Positions 42,011 through 54,600 of a stretch of DNA of 64,000 nucleotides are shown here, piece after piece (the first letter of the stretch is position 1; each line of letters begins with the position of its first letter). The stretch covers positions 434,001 through 498,000 of the forward strand of contig JAHEWK010000022.1 of the NCBI GenBank assembly GCA_020740775.1, in the 5' to 3' direction. Both the position numbers and the translations under genes were made by a program. The DNA is from Ilyonectria destructans. Its lineage: Eukaryota > Ascomycota > Sordariomycetes > Hypocreales > Nectriaceae. Under the pieces are notes generated by a model. The model did no database searches, was not told where the DNA came from, and worked only from the letters and a program-made list of their open reading frames with translations.

Positions 42011-42618
42011 GTCATCTCATGTTAGATTGGATCATGTACAAAGCATCTGATCGGGTGGTCATGTGGTGACCTCCAGAGTCGAGACCGCCTATTGGGGCAG
42101 ATACCTCAGGACCCCACTTTTAGTCGACAGACATACACTCAAGCGATCACAATAGGGGCAACGGAGAGAACACACACAATACACACAATCAAGTCATCTG
42201 AAGTGCCACGCCAGCTTTCCGACATATACAGCCTACACCTATACTGAGACGGCAATACACTTTACTATTCGAGTTATATATTACCTTAGTTAACACCCTA
42301 TAGATATCGAGCTGGTATCGCAGGCCAAATCGGGGCATGACTGTCATCTGCAGGGGGTCTGTCATCCGGCCCCACACGGCTGCACCAAAAAATCCATGCA
42401 AACAGAAGGTCTGGACCTTCGTTTCCGGCTTTGGATGACAGGCATGACCATAGTGAATCGACTTTTCGACGCGTTTTTGAAGGTCCGACCCCGGTGGTGC
42501 CCTTCAGGTCGCGATTTTTTTCGAGTGTTCTGCGTGCAACCAACACCAACACCAACACCAACCACGTCATACAACACTGAGCAAAAATATCACCATTTTC
42601 GCTGACCACCCATTTACA
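42011..42618. other. Upstream region of the Crypton
   Basis: No gene recognised. The part 42325-42400 contains GTCATCTGCAGGGG and GTCATCCGGCC words that recur in the same order downstream of the Crypton near 45840-45905. A (CAACAC)n-like repeat is at 42541-42562. Confidence 0.4.
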
Positions 42619-45342
42619 ATGGCCCAACGCGAAGATTTTGAGCTTCTTAAGGCAGTTGAGAACGCGACCAACTATTATTTAATTGATGAAGATAAGACGC
42701 AGCCACAGAATACGCGTCGCACGTATACGCGTCCCCAGAAGGAGTGGAAGGTATGGAGGCAACTTACATACATCATCACATATACAGCTGCTTATTTATT
42801 ATAATTTAACTGCAAGACGAATCATATTGCTAACTTATATCCAGGAATGGTGTGCAGAGAAAGCATTCCCGTCTATCCCTCCAGACTGGCCTAAGCCGTA
42901 CAACCAGGGAGGCGTTCTGCCAGCTGACCTGGTGGATGAGGGCAAATTGGTATGGTTTCTCGACGAGAAAGTCGTCAGCAGGGCACCTAAGACTGGATCT
43001 CGAGCGAAAAATGAGAGAAAATGCTGGGCCGAAGGCGTGGCTGAACGCAATGCCAAGAAGGCCAAGACGACCTCTGTTGATGACCCTGCTGGCCCTTCAG
43101 CTCCAGATGACAGCTGTATCACCGTTGCCGTCAAAACGGCCGTGGATAAGATCGATCTGACATCAGAAGATGAAGAGGAGCCATTCAAATCCGCACTTAC
43201 GCTCAAATTCAACACCGTGAGGACCTACGGCAACGCCATTACGAGACTCTGGGCAGAGCAACGGACGAGGAGAATAAATGGCCAGATGTTAAATCCATCG
43301 CCACATCCACGTGGCTTTGCAAACAAGGCTATTTATCGCTATCTTCTGCGACAGACTCACGAGAAAGGACGTGAAGAGTGGGCAGACCGTATGGTAGGCA
43401 CCATTAAAGATGCCTACTCGCCTGCCAAAATACCAGAGCATACTCGTTGTGCCTGGGGATTGAAAGAGAAGGCGTGTGGACTGCGTACTTCCGTGGATTT
43501 TCTCTTCGGCAACCACATGTTGTTACGATCAAGCAACCGGAGGCCTATTGAGTTAGCCGACTGCTTCTGTCTTGAGTGTCCGAACGAGGGCGTCCAGATT
43601 CACAACAACCCAACCTACGCCTTTGTTGTAGTTATGAATCAAGGCAAAACTAACCAGAACGGCCGAATCGAGTATGGGGCTTGCTTGAGACATCGTGACC
43701 CTTATGCTTGTTTGGTTGGCCAACTCGCTTTCTGGCTGTTTTTTCGTTGGCAGGTTGAAAGAGAGCCATTTCCAGACTTCTCGCGTCCCGAGAAATGGTA
43801 TAATATTAAGATATTACGACAACAGAAAGACAGACCAACAGGTAAGTTGAATTGTCTTCTTATTTACGAGTCTTTGTAGCTTATAATTATATAGCAGAAC
43901 TCTCATATCAAACAAGCCACGCGTGGACTCGTCGTCTATATAGCCATGTCGGCATTAAGACCTCTAAGGCTAGTCATGCACCTCGTGTTGCTGCTACGCA
44001 AAATGCCGATATGGCTGGCGTTCCTGAGGCACAAGTGGGTAACCTCCCTCTGACTCTGGTAACACTATTAACTTGTTATTAGATTAGACGTGCTGGCAGA
44101 TGGAATATGGGAGACTCAATGATAGGCTGTTATCTCACATCGCTACCCTACGCGTTCATGAGAGCCTCTGCCGACTTCTCGCCAGAATGGGCTGGCAGTT
44201 ACTTCATTCCACGCTCCACGGTCTTGCCCTCGGCTTGGCTACGTTCTCAAATTTGGCCTCAGGCTGACTTTTGGTTCCAAGCCTTCAAAGACTCTAGTCA
44301 CGAGATAGCTGAAGTCTTTGAGAATAAAGCTACAGGTGCTTTTATTGAGTTATTAGGATGGTTACGAGTAGTCTTGTTGCAAGATGCTCCTTTTCTCGCA
44401 CGCGATTTCCCTAACCATCCTATATTCAAAGATCCCATCTTCAAGACCGATGAGTACAAAGACTTTGCTGCAAGCGTCTTACGTGCCTCTGAGGAGTCTC
44501 GTGAGGATAGCCAGGCCGAGTTAATCCAGAAGGCAATACCTGCAATTGCAGAGAAAGTCCGTGGAGTTGAGGCTGGAATCTATATGTCACGGGCCAGGGC
44601 CCATATCCTTGCGGCTGTGCCGCAAGACGTACTAGGCCCGTGCGCGCCAGGGATGAGAAATCATCCCACAGCTCAGGGGCACTTAGGAACTTCTTTCTTT
44701 CTTCTTCATCTTTGATGTAAATAGCATCCTGGACTAGATAGCTGGAATACAGTTACTAGAGGCCGTTCACACTATAGTCTAAAGAAGACTGTAGAGACGG
44801 AGGTTTTATCTCTTAAAGAAGTCACGAGGCTGAAAGACGAGATCCAAGAACGCAATAAGGCTGAGATCACTATAGTCACAACTATCAGCCCTTTCGGCAG
44901 AACACATCGTCAGACTGTTCGATACGAACAACAAGAAGGTATTCCAACGTCCTCACAACGAAGGCAGTCTTCATCCCTAGAGACCAGAGCCCCGGCAGCC
45001 ACCAGAGCCCCAACGGCCGTCACGACAACAACAGAGTTACCTCCACAGATCGGATTCCCACGTACTATTCGTACAGTCAGAGATCTCGTGAGGCTCTGGA
45101 GACATGGTCTGGCAGGCTATATGGACTCGGTTGACGCGTTAGAGAAGCGATGGGGCTCACAGTGGCGGCTACGTAATGAGAGGCAACTCTTTTCTACTCG
45201 CAAACGGATCGTCGATGAGGTGGTCTCTCGGTCACAGGCAAACGGCTGGTCAGAACATGAGTCGGCGAGACAGCTGGACGAGGAGAGAGGGCAACGCTCA
45301 TTAGATTGGCTTTTTAAGCAGCTTAAAGAGCGTACAGGCTAA
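42619..45342 (+). CDS. Crypton transposase: tyrosine recombinase with GCR1_C DNA-binding domain
   Basis: Exons 42619-42750, 42845-43841, 43895-44034 and from 44083 are joined by introns of 94, 53 and 48 nt that keep the frame. The core shows the Crypton signature: an arginine box LLRSSNRRPIELAD, HAPR as HxxR (SKASHAPRVA), IRRAGRWN, and the nucleophile tyrosine in IGCYLTSLP. A separate 3' part, open from about 44767 to 45342, encodes the GCR1_C domain (TIRTVRDLVRLWRHGL, WGSQWR, RKRIVDEV). The link between the two is uncertain: the frame meets TGA at 44713, and no intron choice I tried removes it cleanly, so a stop mutation or an unrecognised exon is possible. Cryptons move by recombinase-mediated circular intermediates without terminal inverted repeats. 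Confidence 0.82.
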
Positions 45343-46544
45343 AATAAATAGCTCCTGGATCAGATCACCCCGAGTCTCTATGGCCTAGGTTACCCCTGAG
45401 CAATCTAAGTCAGATTTAGCCGTCTAATCGTGACCAAACTGATGCCATCTTGTTCGCCTCATTCTGACGAGTAAAAATGATGGTATCGTTGTGTTCGTAA
45501 TGTAAAAAATTAAGCCCACGATGAGTCTGTATTGATAGTGTTCCCAGAGGCTGTTATGGTAACTAGAAGAATTGGAAATAGTCGACTGTTTTAGTGGAGT
45601 TTTAGTGGAGATGTGGCGGCAGTGCGCTGAACGATACGCTGGAGACCGCCCAAAAATCCGACCTAATTCACGTTTCCGGACACAACTTCACAATCACGCA
45701 GGCTACCGATACGCAAGGTAGATCAAATGAATCGCCAGAAGCAGGTCTTCACTTAGGTACAACTTTTATCGTGCCGCGACGCGCAGCCGTCGAGCGCCGG
45801 CGTCGCGTTGCTGATATCACCAGGAAATCCGGGATATTACGGGCTGCGCCGTCATCTGCGGGGTCATCCGCCGATCACGCACCCAAAAGCCCCTGCGATA
45901 TCCGCCTGATATAGCTTTCTCGAAGTTACTTGTCTACTGGCAGCAGCTAAGGCGGATAAAACCGGCAGGATGCGGTGTTTTCTCAGCTAATGTTGCCGGA
46001 AATGCTTCGACCCATTGCTGCCTGATGCTCAAACCTGCAGTATCACCAAAACAGTTATGCACTTTGTCATCCGAACTGCACGTTGCCTCGACCGAGCTGA
46101 GGGGGGTTGCGGGGATAGATCCGGGATGGTCTCCCCTCCTGGAATCAATGTCTCGTCAGGATGCAAGTCTTGAGCAACATAAGAGGGTCGTTTGATCACT
46201 GACCGCCGCTCGGGCCCCCTCAAACGTCGCACGGCCGATCACGCGCCCCCGCATACGGTCGCACATTACCACATGGGTGACAAAACCATGTACGAAAATG
46301 ACTGGAGCTATTTCGCACATAGGCTTTCTGCGTTTTTATATGGGGCTACAGTATTGATATGATAGCGCACTGTTTTCAATGTAGCAGAGCTGATGCCATA
46401 CCAAGCGGTGCTGATGCCATTCCATCGGCGCCGAGGCTCCGACAATGCCGGTTCAGAGGGGGATATTGCAGCTAGAAGCCTTGGAAGGAGGTATGAACTC
46501 CGACCTCTACCACGATCTCGAGCCCTTGGTCTGCGTCTCGCACA
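45343..46544. other. Non-coding region between Crypton and integrase gene
   Basis: No reading frame with known motifs. GC-rich phrases such as GTCATCTGCGGGGTCATC (45850 region) resemble the block upstream of the Crypton. GGCCGATCACGCGCCCCCGC at 46229-46248 is a further, weaker repeat of the same theme. Confidence 0.4.
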
Positions 46545-47400
46545 ATGCCGAGGCCCCGTAAGGACTTGGAGCGCGTCAAGGACTGGATCCTCGAGCAGCG
46601 GCGAGAAGGACTATCCATTGACACTATATGTGCCCATCTCCGCGATGATGGGCACGTACTCGACGTCAGAACCCTGAAAAGGAGGTTAACGGAATGGGGT
46701 GCCCAGGAGTACTCCCCCCTTCACTCAAAGATTGATACCAACACCTTCGTCGAGCTGATCAAAGGCTACTTCTACCGATACGGATATAGCGACACTTCCA
46801 TCGTCCGTGATCTCAAGCGACGCGGCATCGAGATCTCCGAGCGGACTGTACAGGAGTATCGTCTGAAGCATGGCATGAAGCGGCGCTTCCGAGATCTGGC
46901 TGAACGGCAGGAGGCTATTCAAAAAGCAAGAGAGTTCCTCTTCCAAGACGACCGTCAGTCTTCAAGCATCAGAGGATTTGGCAGGGGGTATCTATACCAC
47001 TACGTCCGCATCCGTGCCGGCGTCCTTGTCGGCCAGAATACCTTATATCGCGAGTACCAAACGAACCCTGAGTGGAAGAAGCGGGCCGAACAAAGACGCC
47101 TTGCTGATTGGAAGCACCGGAAGAACTTCCAGGTTCCTGGGCCTAACTTCATGTGGTCTCTCGATGGATACGAGAAGCTCAAGAACTTCGGCTTCTCTAT
47201 CTACGCCTGTATCGACACGTACTCGAGAGCCATCATCTGGATATATGTCGGCAGGGGGAACATGACTGCGTTGAGTTCACTCAAACAGTTTCTACGGACT
47301 GTGTCGTACTCAGGGTTCCGCCCCCTTTTCACCCGCTCGGATCATGGTATCGAGACTCCTCTTTGGGCCGGAGCCCAGGCGATTCTCGCCGACCTTGATC
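46545..47400 (+). pseudogene. rve-type integrase core protein, truncated at its 3' end
   Basis: The protein starts MPRPRKDLERVKDW, with two helix-turn-helix-like segments (LSIDTICAHLRDDGH and YSDTSIVRDLKRRGI), then an integrase core: MWSLDGYEKLKNFGFSIYAC carries the first aspartate, and YSRAIIWIYVGRGN and RSDHGIETPLW carry the second. This arrangement is typical of the fungal integrase-core proteins of Ginger/rve type. The third acidic residue and C-terminus are missing: after LADLDPRLEP the frame runs into the left end of the hAT at about 47401. The gene was cut by that transposon, and no continuation was found beyond it. Confidence 0.7.
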
Positions 47401-50400
47401 CAAGGCTCGAACCCACTACACTGTAAATCCACGTGGGCCACATATAAGTGGCCCATCTCTATTACATCCACTTGTCGGCGCTCAGATTGCGTAATAATCC
47501 ACTACACTTGGACACGAAAGTGGATGTAATGGAGTGGATTTAGGTGGATTTAGGTACAGTGGGATATTCCCTGACCCTGTATGGTTCATAGTACTTATTT
47601 TTGTATATAACTGCCTATTAAATCGAGGTACCTGGACCCAAGTTAGCCGAGGTCGATCACCCCTACAGCTAATCTAATAACATTCGACGAGAAACTACCC
47701 CTATTGAGCGCGTTTTCTACAGATTTCCTGCTTTGTTTTTGCCAAAAAAAAAAAATTTGATGTCAGCCAACCAGCCAGGCTAACCAGGCCAACAGCAGCA
47801 GCTCGAAGACCGTCTTTTTCGCCATTTCAGAGGCTGGAATTGGTCAGAACGCGCTCGTGATACTAGCTCTTGGTTGTGGGACTTTGGCTATGATATTCAA
47901 CGTCATGACTTACGCAAATGGGCTTGCAAGGACTGTATCCTCGGAAATCGTCCCATTATTGCGAGTTTTACCTCTTCAGGTCTCCAGAACGCAGCAAATC
48001 ATCTATGGCGTGAGCACAAAACACCAGCACCAGAGGGAGAGAAAAAGAGCACAGCACAGCTCAAATCCGAAGGCGTACTGAAATCGAACCAGCCGACTAT
48101 TGCCTCTGTTTTGAAACTGGACGTCAACAAGCCTACGGAACAGAATATCGCGAATAGCTTCATCTCACGCTTTGATAAGCAACACTTTCAGCGTATGCTA
48201 GTCGAGTTAATCGTCAGTAGCAACCAGTCATTTTCCTTCGCCGAGAACCCCATCCTCCGAGAAATCTTCCACTATTTGTGTCCCTCCGTTTCGATCCAAC
48301 ACGCCAACTTGAGTGCCAGGGCTGTCCGATATAAGATCATTCAAGAGTATAACCGCCACAAGCAGACGGTTATCGAGGTGCTGAGGAACTCCCCTGGAGC
48401 CCTTCATATTTCATTTGATGGCTGGACGTCTCGAAATAAGCTTGCCCTCTACGGCATTGCTTGTTTTTTCAGAGACGAGAAGAATCGGCCATGCAAAATC
48501 ATGATTGGGGTTCCAGAGGCTCATCGTCACTTCGGCTCAACGATCGGTGGGGAGGTTCTCGACGTCCTACACACTCTTGGCGTGAGTCCAGAGAAGATTG
48601 GCTATTTCACACTCGACAATGCTGAAAACAACGATACTGCAATGGAGGTCATAGGTGCTGAACTTGGGTTCGATGGCCGACTACGCCGAGGACGCTGTAT
48701 TGGCCACACAATTAACTTGTCAGCCAAGGCGCTCTTATTTGGCAAAAACGTCGACGCGTTCGAGCAGCAATTATCAGGCGCAGAAGCGTTATCTGGTACT
48801 GAATACGCTCGTTGGCGCAAAAGAGGACCAGTTGGCAAGTTACACAATATCGTTGTTGATGTGCGTATTAGCCATCGGCTAATTTACTTATTCAAGGAGG
48901 TCCAGAGGGTAAAGCGGCCCTACTAAACCCTATCCATCTCATACTAATTCGGTATATCTAACAGGACGAAATTAATCGCGCCACCACCCTTAAACTCCGA
49001 TCGAAGAAACCACTCAAGCTAATTATCGATAACGACACGCGTTGGCTGTCACAACTCTACATGATCCGCAGGGCTCTACGGTTGAAAACCTCTATCGAAC
49101 TCCTACTGATCAAGTATAAGGCGCAATGGGAGGACGAAAATCGGTCTAAAAAGATTGGCCAAGTGACACAAGCCAAGTTGGCAAAAAAACCACGCATCCT
49201 CCGAGACGAGAATCAGCTAACGGACAAAGACTGGGAGGTTCTTTACCATTTGGAGGCTATTCTGACTGTTTTTGAGACCGTGGTAAAGACGCTTGAGGGT
49301 GATGGACACATCCGCAGGCGTAAGCAAGGCTGGACTGGCTCCTATGGCAATATCTGGGACGTGGTGCTTGGCTATGAGTTGCTGCTTAACACATTGGAAG
49401 AATATAAGCAGCTTGCTGCTGATTTTCCTGATCCGGAGCACTTCCGCATCGGAATCAACCTTGCTTGGGATAAGCTGGATGAATATTATCAGCGGCTGGA
49501 CGAGACGCCCATCTACTATACTGCCATGGCGCTCCTTCCAGCTTATCGTTGGGACTGGTTTGATGAAACGTGGGCTCATAAGCCTAGTTGGGTTGAAAAG
49601 GCAAAAGAGATGGTTGCCGACGTCTGGCTGTCCGATTACGCTCATCTCGAGGTTAGAATCAGCAGCAGCAGAGGCGACGACGAGCCACCAGCAAAAAGAC
49701 CTCGGTTTTTCAACCCCTTCGAGAAGAACAGTCGTCTGCCAAACTCAATACCAGCCTACGCAGCAGCTATTATTGGTGACGAGTACCAAGCGTGGCAGAC
49801 GGATCGTGACGCCAGCGACGGCAACGTTCGTGATCCAATTGGTTACTGGATCACTAAGCAAGTCAGATATCCTCGGTTATCCAGGATGGCATTGGACTTC
49901 CTGACGATCCAGCCGATGTCAGCCGAGTGTGAGAGGTTATTTTCAGCTGCTGGCAAGATGGTCTCGGGGTTGCGTACGAACCTAGATGCTGAGATTATCG
50001 CCATTTGTCAGGTCTTACGCTCTTGGTACCGTGCTGGGGTTATCAAGGACCTGGATCCATTGCTTAAGTCACACCTCGAAAGTAAGCTGGATGGCGGTTG
50101 TGGGACTCTAGGCGACGACGAGCTGGCGCTTGCTGAGTCAAAATGGCTATTGGAGGGCGAGGACAGCGCCAGCGAGGTTGACGAGTCATCACAGCCGCAA
50201 CAGGCTGAAGAGTTAGTGTCAACCTCTGAAAGTGAGCCTGAATAGGCACCGACGAGGTTGTGAATAGCCTCAAAGATCCACTATAAATCCACTTATAAAT
50301 CCACTTATAAATCCACGTGTGTACATCCATTCCACTCTAGTCGAATATGTGCTACATCCACTATGTAATTGCCTAAAAATCGTACATCCACTCTACTCGG

Positions 50401-50438
50401 TCCAAAAGTGGAGTGGATGTAGTGGTTCCGACCCTTGC
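47401..50438 (+). mobile_element. Second hAT transposon (about 3.0 kb)
   Basis: The left end reads CAAGGCTCGAACCCACTACA. The right end, reverse-complemented, reads CAAGGGTCGGAACCACTACA, an imperfect terminal inverted repeat of about 20 bp. Both subterminal regions are full of GTGGAT/ATCCAC words (for example 50279-50425), likely transposase-binding repeats. No convincing 8-bp target duplication was found, so the ends may be eroded or the insertion rearranged. Confidence 0.65.
47760..50245 (+). pseudogene. hAT transposase with a stop at codon 8
   Basis: Two exons (47760-48908 and 48965-50245) flank a 56-nt intron (GTAAAG...AACAG). The frame joins at phase 0. Features are a BED-like start (CKDCILGNR with a HLWREH pair), the catalytic region LHISFDGWTSRNKLALYG and YFTLDNAENNDTAM, RGRCIGHTINLSAK, and the dimerisation motif MSAECERLFSAAGKMVSGLR. 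About 800 residues are covered, normal for hAT transposases. The only ATG that opens this frame, at 47760, is followed seven codons later by TAA at 47781-47783, where CAA is the likely original (a C-to-T change). Otherwise the frame is complete, so it is a very young pseudogene or uses another upstream exon. Confidence 0.8.
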
Positions 50439-50530
50439 GTCGCCCTCATCAAGAGGGAAGTCTACGTCGACTGTGTCGTCGCCTTCTGATCGGCTGGCCC
50501 AGAGCTTTGCGTCTTTCCGCGCGTCCTTGG

Positions 50531-50803
50531 TTAGTATTGTTGACTAGGAACGTACCGTCTGAAATACACTGGGTGCTCGTCCCGGTGATCGTCGCTGATG
50601 AATCCTTGAAAAATCGTCACTGCGTAGTCGTGAGGTCGCCGGAGCTTCTGAAACCGGCCATAGTGCTCTGGAGAGGGCCCCTCGAGAGATATGTGGTTTT
50701 CGTCCTCGTCCCGGCCACGGCTACGGACCAGGGTAACCATGGACATGTAGTCATAGAGGCACATATCTCTGGGGACACGGCCTCTGTAGGCGTAACCATC
50801 CAG
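50531..50803 (-). pseudogene. Helitron-like protein fragment
   Basis: The minus-strand frame reads DGYAYRGRVPRDMCLYDYMS, then LRRPHDYAVTIFQGFIS and DDHRDEHPVYFRRYVP. These resemble the stretch between the Rep nuclease and helicase of fungal Helitron proteins. No catalytic motif is in the piece, so the call rests on this resemblance only. It ends at stop codons on both sides. Confidence 0.4.
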
Positions 50804-51047
50804 TTAGTTAATATTCTTTGATATGGTGAGGTATCCGACTGATATGAGCCGCAAGCAATTCTCTACAACCTCTTCTGAGTGCCTTTCTTTCATTGACAAT
50901 AGGCTTTTCCTGTGCCATGTCGTGAGAATTCACGGCGGTCTGGTGGATGTTATCACTCATATTTGAAAAGAAAACCCTGCAATAGAAGCTCTTAAAGGTA
51001 CGTACTGTAGCGCCATATCAGAGAATTTCTTTCCGTTATGTATTTGC

Positions 51048-51340
51048 CTACCTATAGAGTGAAGTCGCTCGAACAGCTTCCAAGCTTGGTGTCCATTTTT
51101 GGTCGTCAAAAGACGACTTCCCTCCAAGATAGAAAGAGATGTTTCCTCTCCGGGTATTCGTGTATTGAAGCATCTCTGTACGGTATGCTGTCCATTTCCG
51201 GCATCGGAAGAGGAAGTGCTCAACTGTCTCTCTTGCTTGCCCACAGTCGCATCTGTCCGATGGTACCGCTTCGATGTGAAAGAGGTATGCATTCAACCTC
51301 GCTATGCCTGTTCTCAGCTGAGCAATCACACTTGCTTCCT
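51048..51340 (-). pseudogene. Older LINE ORF2 fragment (C-terminal zinc knuckle), target of the U6-LINE insertion
   Basis: The frame reads SWKEASVIAQLRTGIARLNA and CDCGQARETVEHFLFRC, the conserved end of Tad1-like ORF2, and GNISFYLGGKSSFDDQKWTP. It resembles, but is not identical to, the other two LINE ORF2 ends in the window. It abuts the 11-bp duplication at 51341, so the U6-LINE element landed at its edge. Confidence 0.7.
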
Positions 51341-51351
51341 TCCATGATACA
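51341..51351. repeat. Target-site duplication of the U6-LINE unit, left copy (TCCATGATACA)
   Basis: The same 11 bases occur at 57002-57012, directly beyond the 5' end of the U6 sequence. Ten to eleven bases is a usual LINE target duplication. Confidence 0.85.
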
Positions 51352-51367
51352 CACACACACACACACA
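51349..51367. repeat. (AC)n microsatellite, 3' tail of the LINE
   Basis: On the element strand this is a (TG)n tail directly after the 3' UTR, in place of poly(A). Confidence 0.85.
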
Positions 51368-51679
51368 ATTTATTACGCCCGGCGGCTTATAACCAATAGG
51401 GCACTAGTTGCTATTGTACATTTCCGTTTCCCAAGCTTTGTCATAATCTCGTAAAAACCCATACAGCGTCCAATTTCTGCTTTTGCTTCTTCCTTTTCAA
51501 TCTTTCCGCGGGTCTCGTGGGGTATATATTATTAGCAAGCAAACTTGAAGGCTATTCTCCAAGTGTTCAGAGTCCTATCTACGGCGGCTGAAGCGGTGCC
51601 TGCTGTCCATGGCACGGGGTTTTTGATGAATGGGTGTAGGGTAGGTTAGTAAGAAAGTAGGGGATTTTGCAATCTGGTT

Positions 51680-54600
51680 TTACCGTTGTGTATTGTCAAG
51701 TCGACCTGTGGCTATTGCAAATCGTATTGTTGCGTGGACTGCTTGCATATTTGGCGTCCATTTTGCGTCGTCTGCTGGTGCCTTTCCTCCCAGGAAAAAT
51801 GAGAGATTTCCTCTTTGTGTCTCGGTGCACTGCAACATTTGAGCCCGCTGTGCTATCCATTTTCTGCATCGGAAGAGGAAATGCTCGACTGTCTCTGTCG
51901 CTTGTCCACATGCGCATTGTGCTGATGCTGCTGCTGTAATCCGGAAGAGATATCCATTCAATCTGGCCATACCTGTCCTGAGCTGTGCCAGTACGCTGGC
52001 CTCCATGACAAGCCGTCGTATAGTTGTCGAGTGTGCTTACCTGGTAACGCAGCATCGACTCTCTTTGAAAACCTTCCGACGTTGTCTGGCAGGCGTTGGT
52101 TAGTGCCCTGGTTCCTTAGAGCCAAGTTAAGGGTTGTTGATCTCATTCTAGGAAACTTCAGGGCCGGGATAGCACCATCTCGGGTTGCATCTCGCGCCTC
52201 TTCTTTAGCAGTCTTCAAGAGTTTATGTTCAGCACTGATGGGTATCCATATGGCGGTTACCACATTTCCGTTACCCTTTAATGCTTCAATGGAGTCGTAT
52301 ATACATCCAACATACTCTTGACCAGATTGCTGGCGAGGATTTCGCAGCGTAAGCACAGCAGCTTTGTTGCTCGTTAACAGTGCTACGCTTCGGTACCTGA
52401 GGTCAGGTAAGTGCCTGACTGCATATGCCATCGCCGCCAATTCCCCAGAAAACGGATTTTGTTCTGTTCTCACGCCAAGCGTGAAGGAAAATCGCTCACG
52501 CCTCGGTCCTCCTCGCACCGATATAGGGATCTCGATGATCCCACCGACGCCTACTACTCCGTTCCGTGCTGAACAGCTCACTGCGATGCGTACTGCCCAG
52601 CCCAGATCTGCTTGTGTCGTCTCTGTCTTGTCGGCAACGATGGTTTGTAACCGTTCTGCCCAAGGTGCCAATGTGAACGGGTTGACCGTTTCTAGTTCCT
52701 CCACTGGTATCTCATTGAGTGCCACTGCCATGTCGTAAAATGGCGAGCGGTGATATCTTCTGAACTTTCGGATGCGGGATGTAGCGTTACGAAGTGGGTT
52801 GGTTGTTGGCAGGGTGTGGAGGTTAGTCCACATCTTGATCGCCCGCCTCCAGAAACGTTCCTGTGCGCTGGCGATATGTGCCTCAGCTTCTGCTACGCTT
52901 GTTGCCACTGTGAGAAACGTTCCCACGATTGCTTGTGCCCCAATCCTTTGGACTCGGTTGATGGGACTGGCTCTTCTGTACTTACACACGTGCATCCAGA
53001 CGTTCGAGGCGTAATCTACTACTGGGGCAACCATGGCTGTAAACAGTTGTCTTGCTGTCGCTGGGGTGAGACCCCTGAGCCGTTGTAGCTCCATGGCCGC
53101 TTCCAAGCCCTTGGTCGCTGCTCGTGCAATGTGTTCTTTGTACTTCAAGCCGGAATCCATAATCATTCCGAGAACCTTGACTTAGGTTTTGGGTCGGACG
53201 AGCCGCTCCTTGATTGCAAAGGGCTCTGAGTTAGACTTATACGCCTTTCGGGTGAAGTGTATGATCGCCGTCTTCTCCGCCTCAAAGGTTGCGCCACTCC
53301 TCCTCTCCCAGTCCAGCGCATTCTCGATGATTGCTTCAATTCCGTCGCGATTGCTCTCTGCTGTCGGGCCTGTGACCCACGCTGTGAAGTCGTCCACAAA
53401 GGCTATTGCTCCTCCGTAACAATCAATTCGCTGCTGCACGAGGTCTGCGTTGAAGAATAGAAACAGAATCGGAGACAGAGGGGACCCTTGCGGCAAACCA
53501 GCTTGTGGCAAGCTTCGCACCTCCGATGCCTGTCCGTTGACCCGAATGGTCGCTGTGCGATTCGAGCAAAAGGCCTCAATCCAGTGAAGCAGCTCCTCTG
53601 GGATCCCCCTTGCTCTCAATCGTTGGACGAGTCTCTCTTTGCACACTCCATTGTATGCCCCCTTGACGTCGAAACTCACGAGGCTAAGGATTCGTCAGCC
53701 TCGCCAGGCAGCGTAGATTTGCTCTTGCAGCAGCATCAGCGCTTGCTCAGCAGACCGCTATTTACAGGCTCCGAAGTGGTTTGTTGGCAACAGTCCATAT
53801 GTCTCGACGGCATGTGAGATCCTTTCTGCAATGACCGACTCCAATACTTTGCCCAGCGTAGACAGAAGCGATATAGGTCTCCATGCCCTCGCAATCGAAT
53901 AGTCTCCTTTGTCTGGTTTCTTGAGAGGAATAATGTTGGCACGCCTCCATTGGTCAGGCAGTACTCCTTCTTCCAGCGACGCCCGAAATAACGATAAGAC
54001 TCGTTGCTTAACAACTGGCCAAACCTGTTTCCAGACCATAGCGGGTAGTCCGTCTTCGCCGGGTGCTTTCCACGGCTTTGCCGCGAAGAGCTGTCGCTCT
54101 ATCTCTTCCATGGTGATGTCTGGCATGGTGATGGCAGCTCCGCGCTGTGGTCTCTCCCCTTCCTCCTCGATGTGCTCCGGTAGAGGGGGGAAGAAGGTGG
54201 CTAGCATTTCTTCGGCCTGTTCGCTATTGTTGGCTGTGCGCGTGCCATCAGCCCTTACAAGCTGGGGCACCTTGCCAAATGCTGTGTCATCTCCAGACTT
54301 GAGATACTTTGCTGCCTTCCAAATGTTGTCGTTATTGGCTAGGAACTCGTTCCAGTGCGTCTTTTTCTGCTGTCTGATGGCATCGTGGTACTGCTTTGCT
54401 GCTCCTTTGGCTGTGTTTTCGAGCTCCTCACACGTTTGTCCTGCTCGCCTTGATGCTCTGGCGCGATTTCTCCAGTACGTGTATATCCGCCGGAGTTGCG
54501 TGAGGTCTGAGGTCCACCAGCGCTTTGCGTAGGGCGACGGCTTAGCTCTGGGTGTCAGAGCGCGAACCGCCTCTAGCACCACTGACATGAGCCTGTCCGT

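Noticed and set aside
47393..50446. 8-bp target duplication around hAT 2
   Set aside because: The flanks CCTTGATC and CGTCGCCC do not match, and shifting the ends by a few bases did not produce a match.
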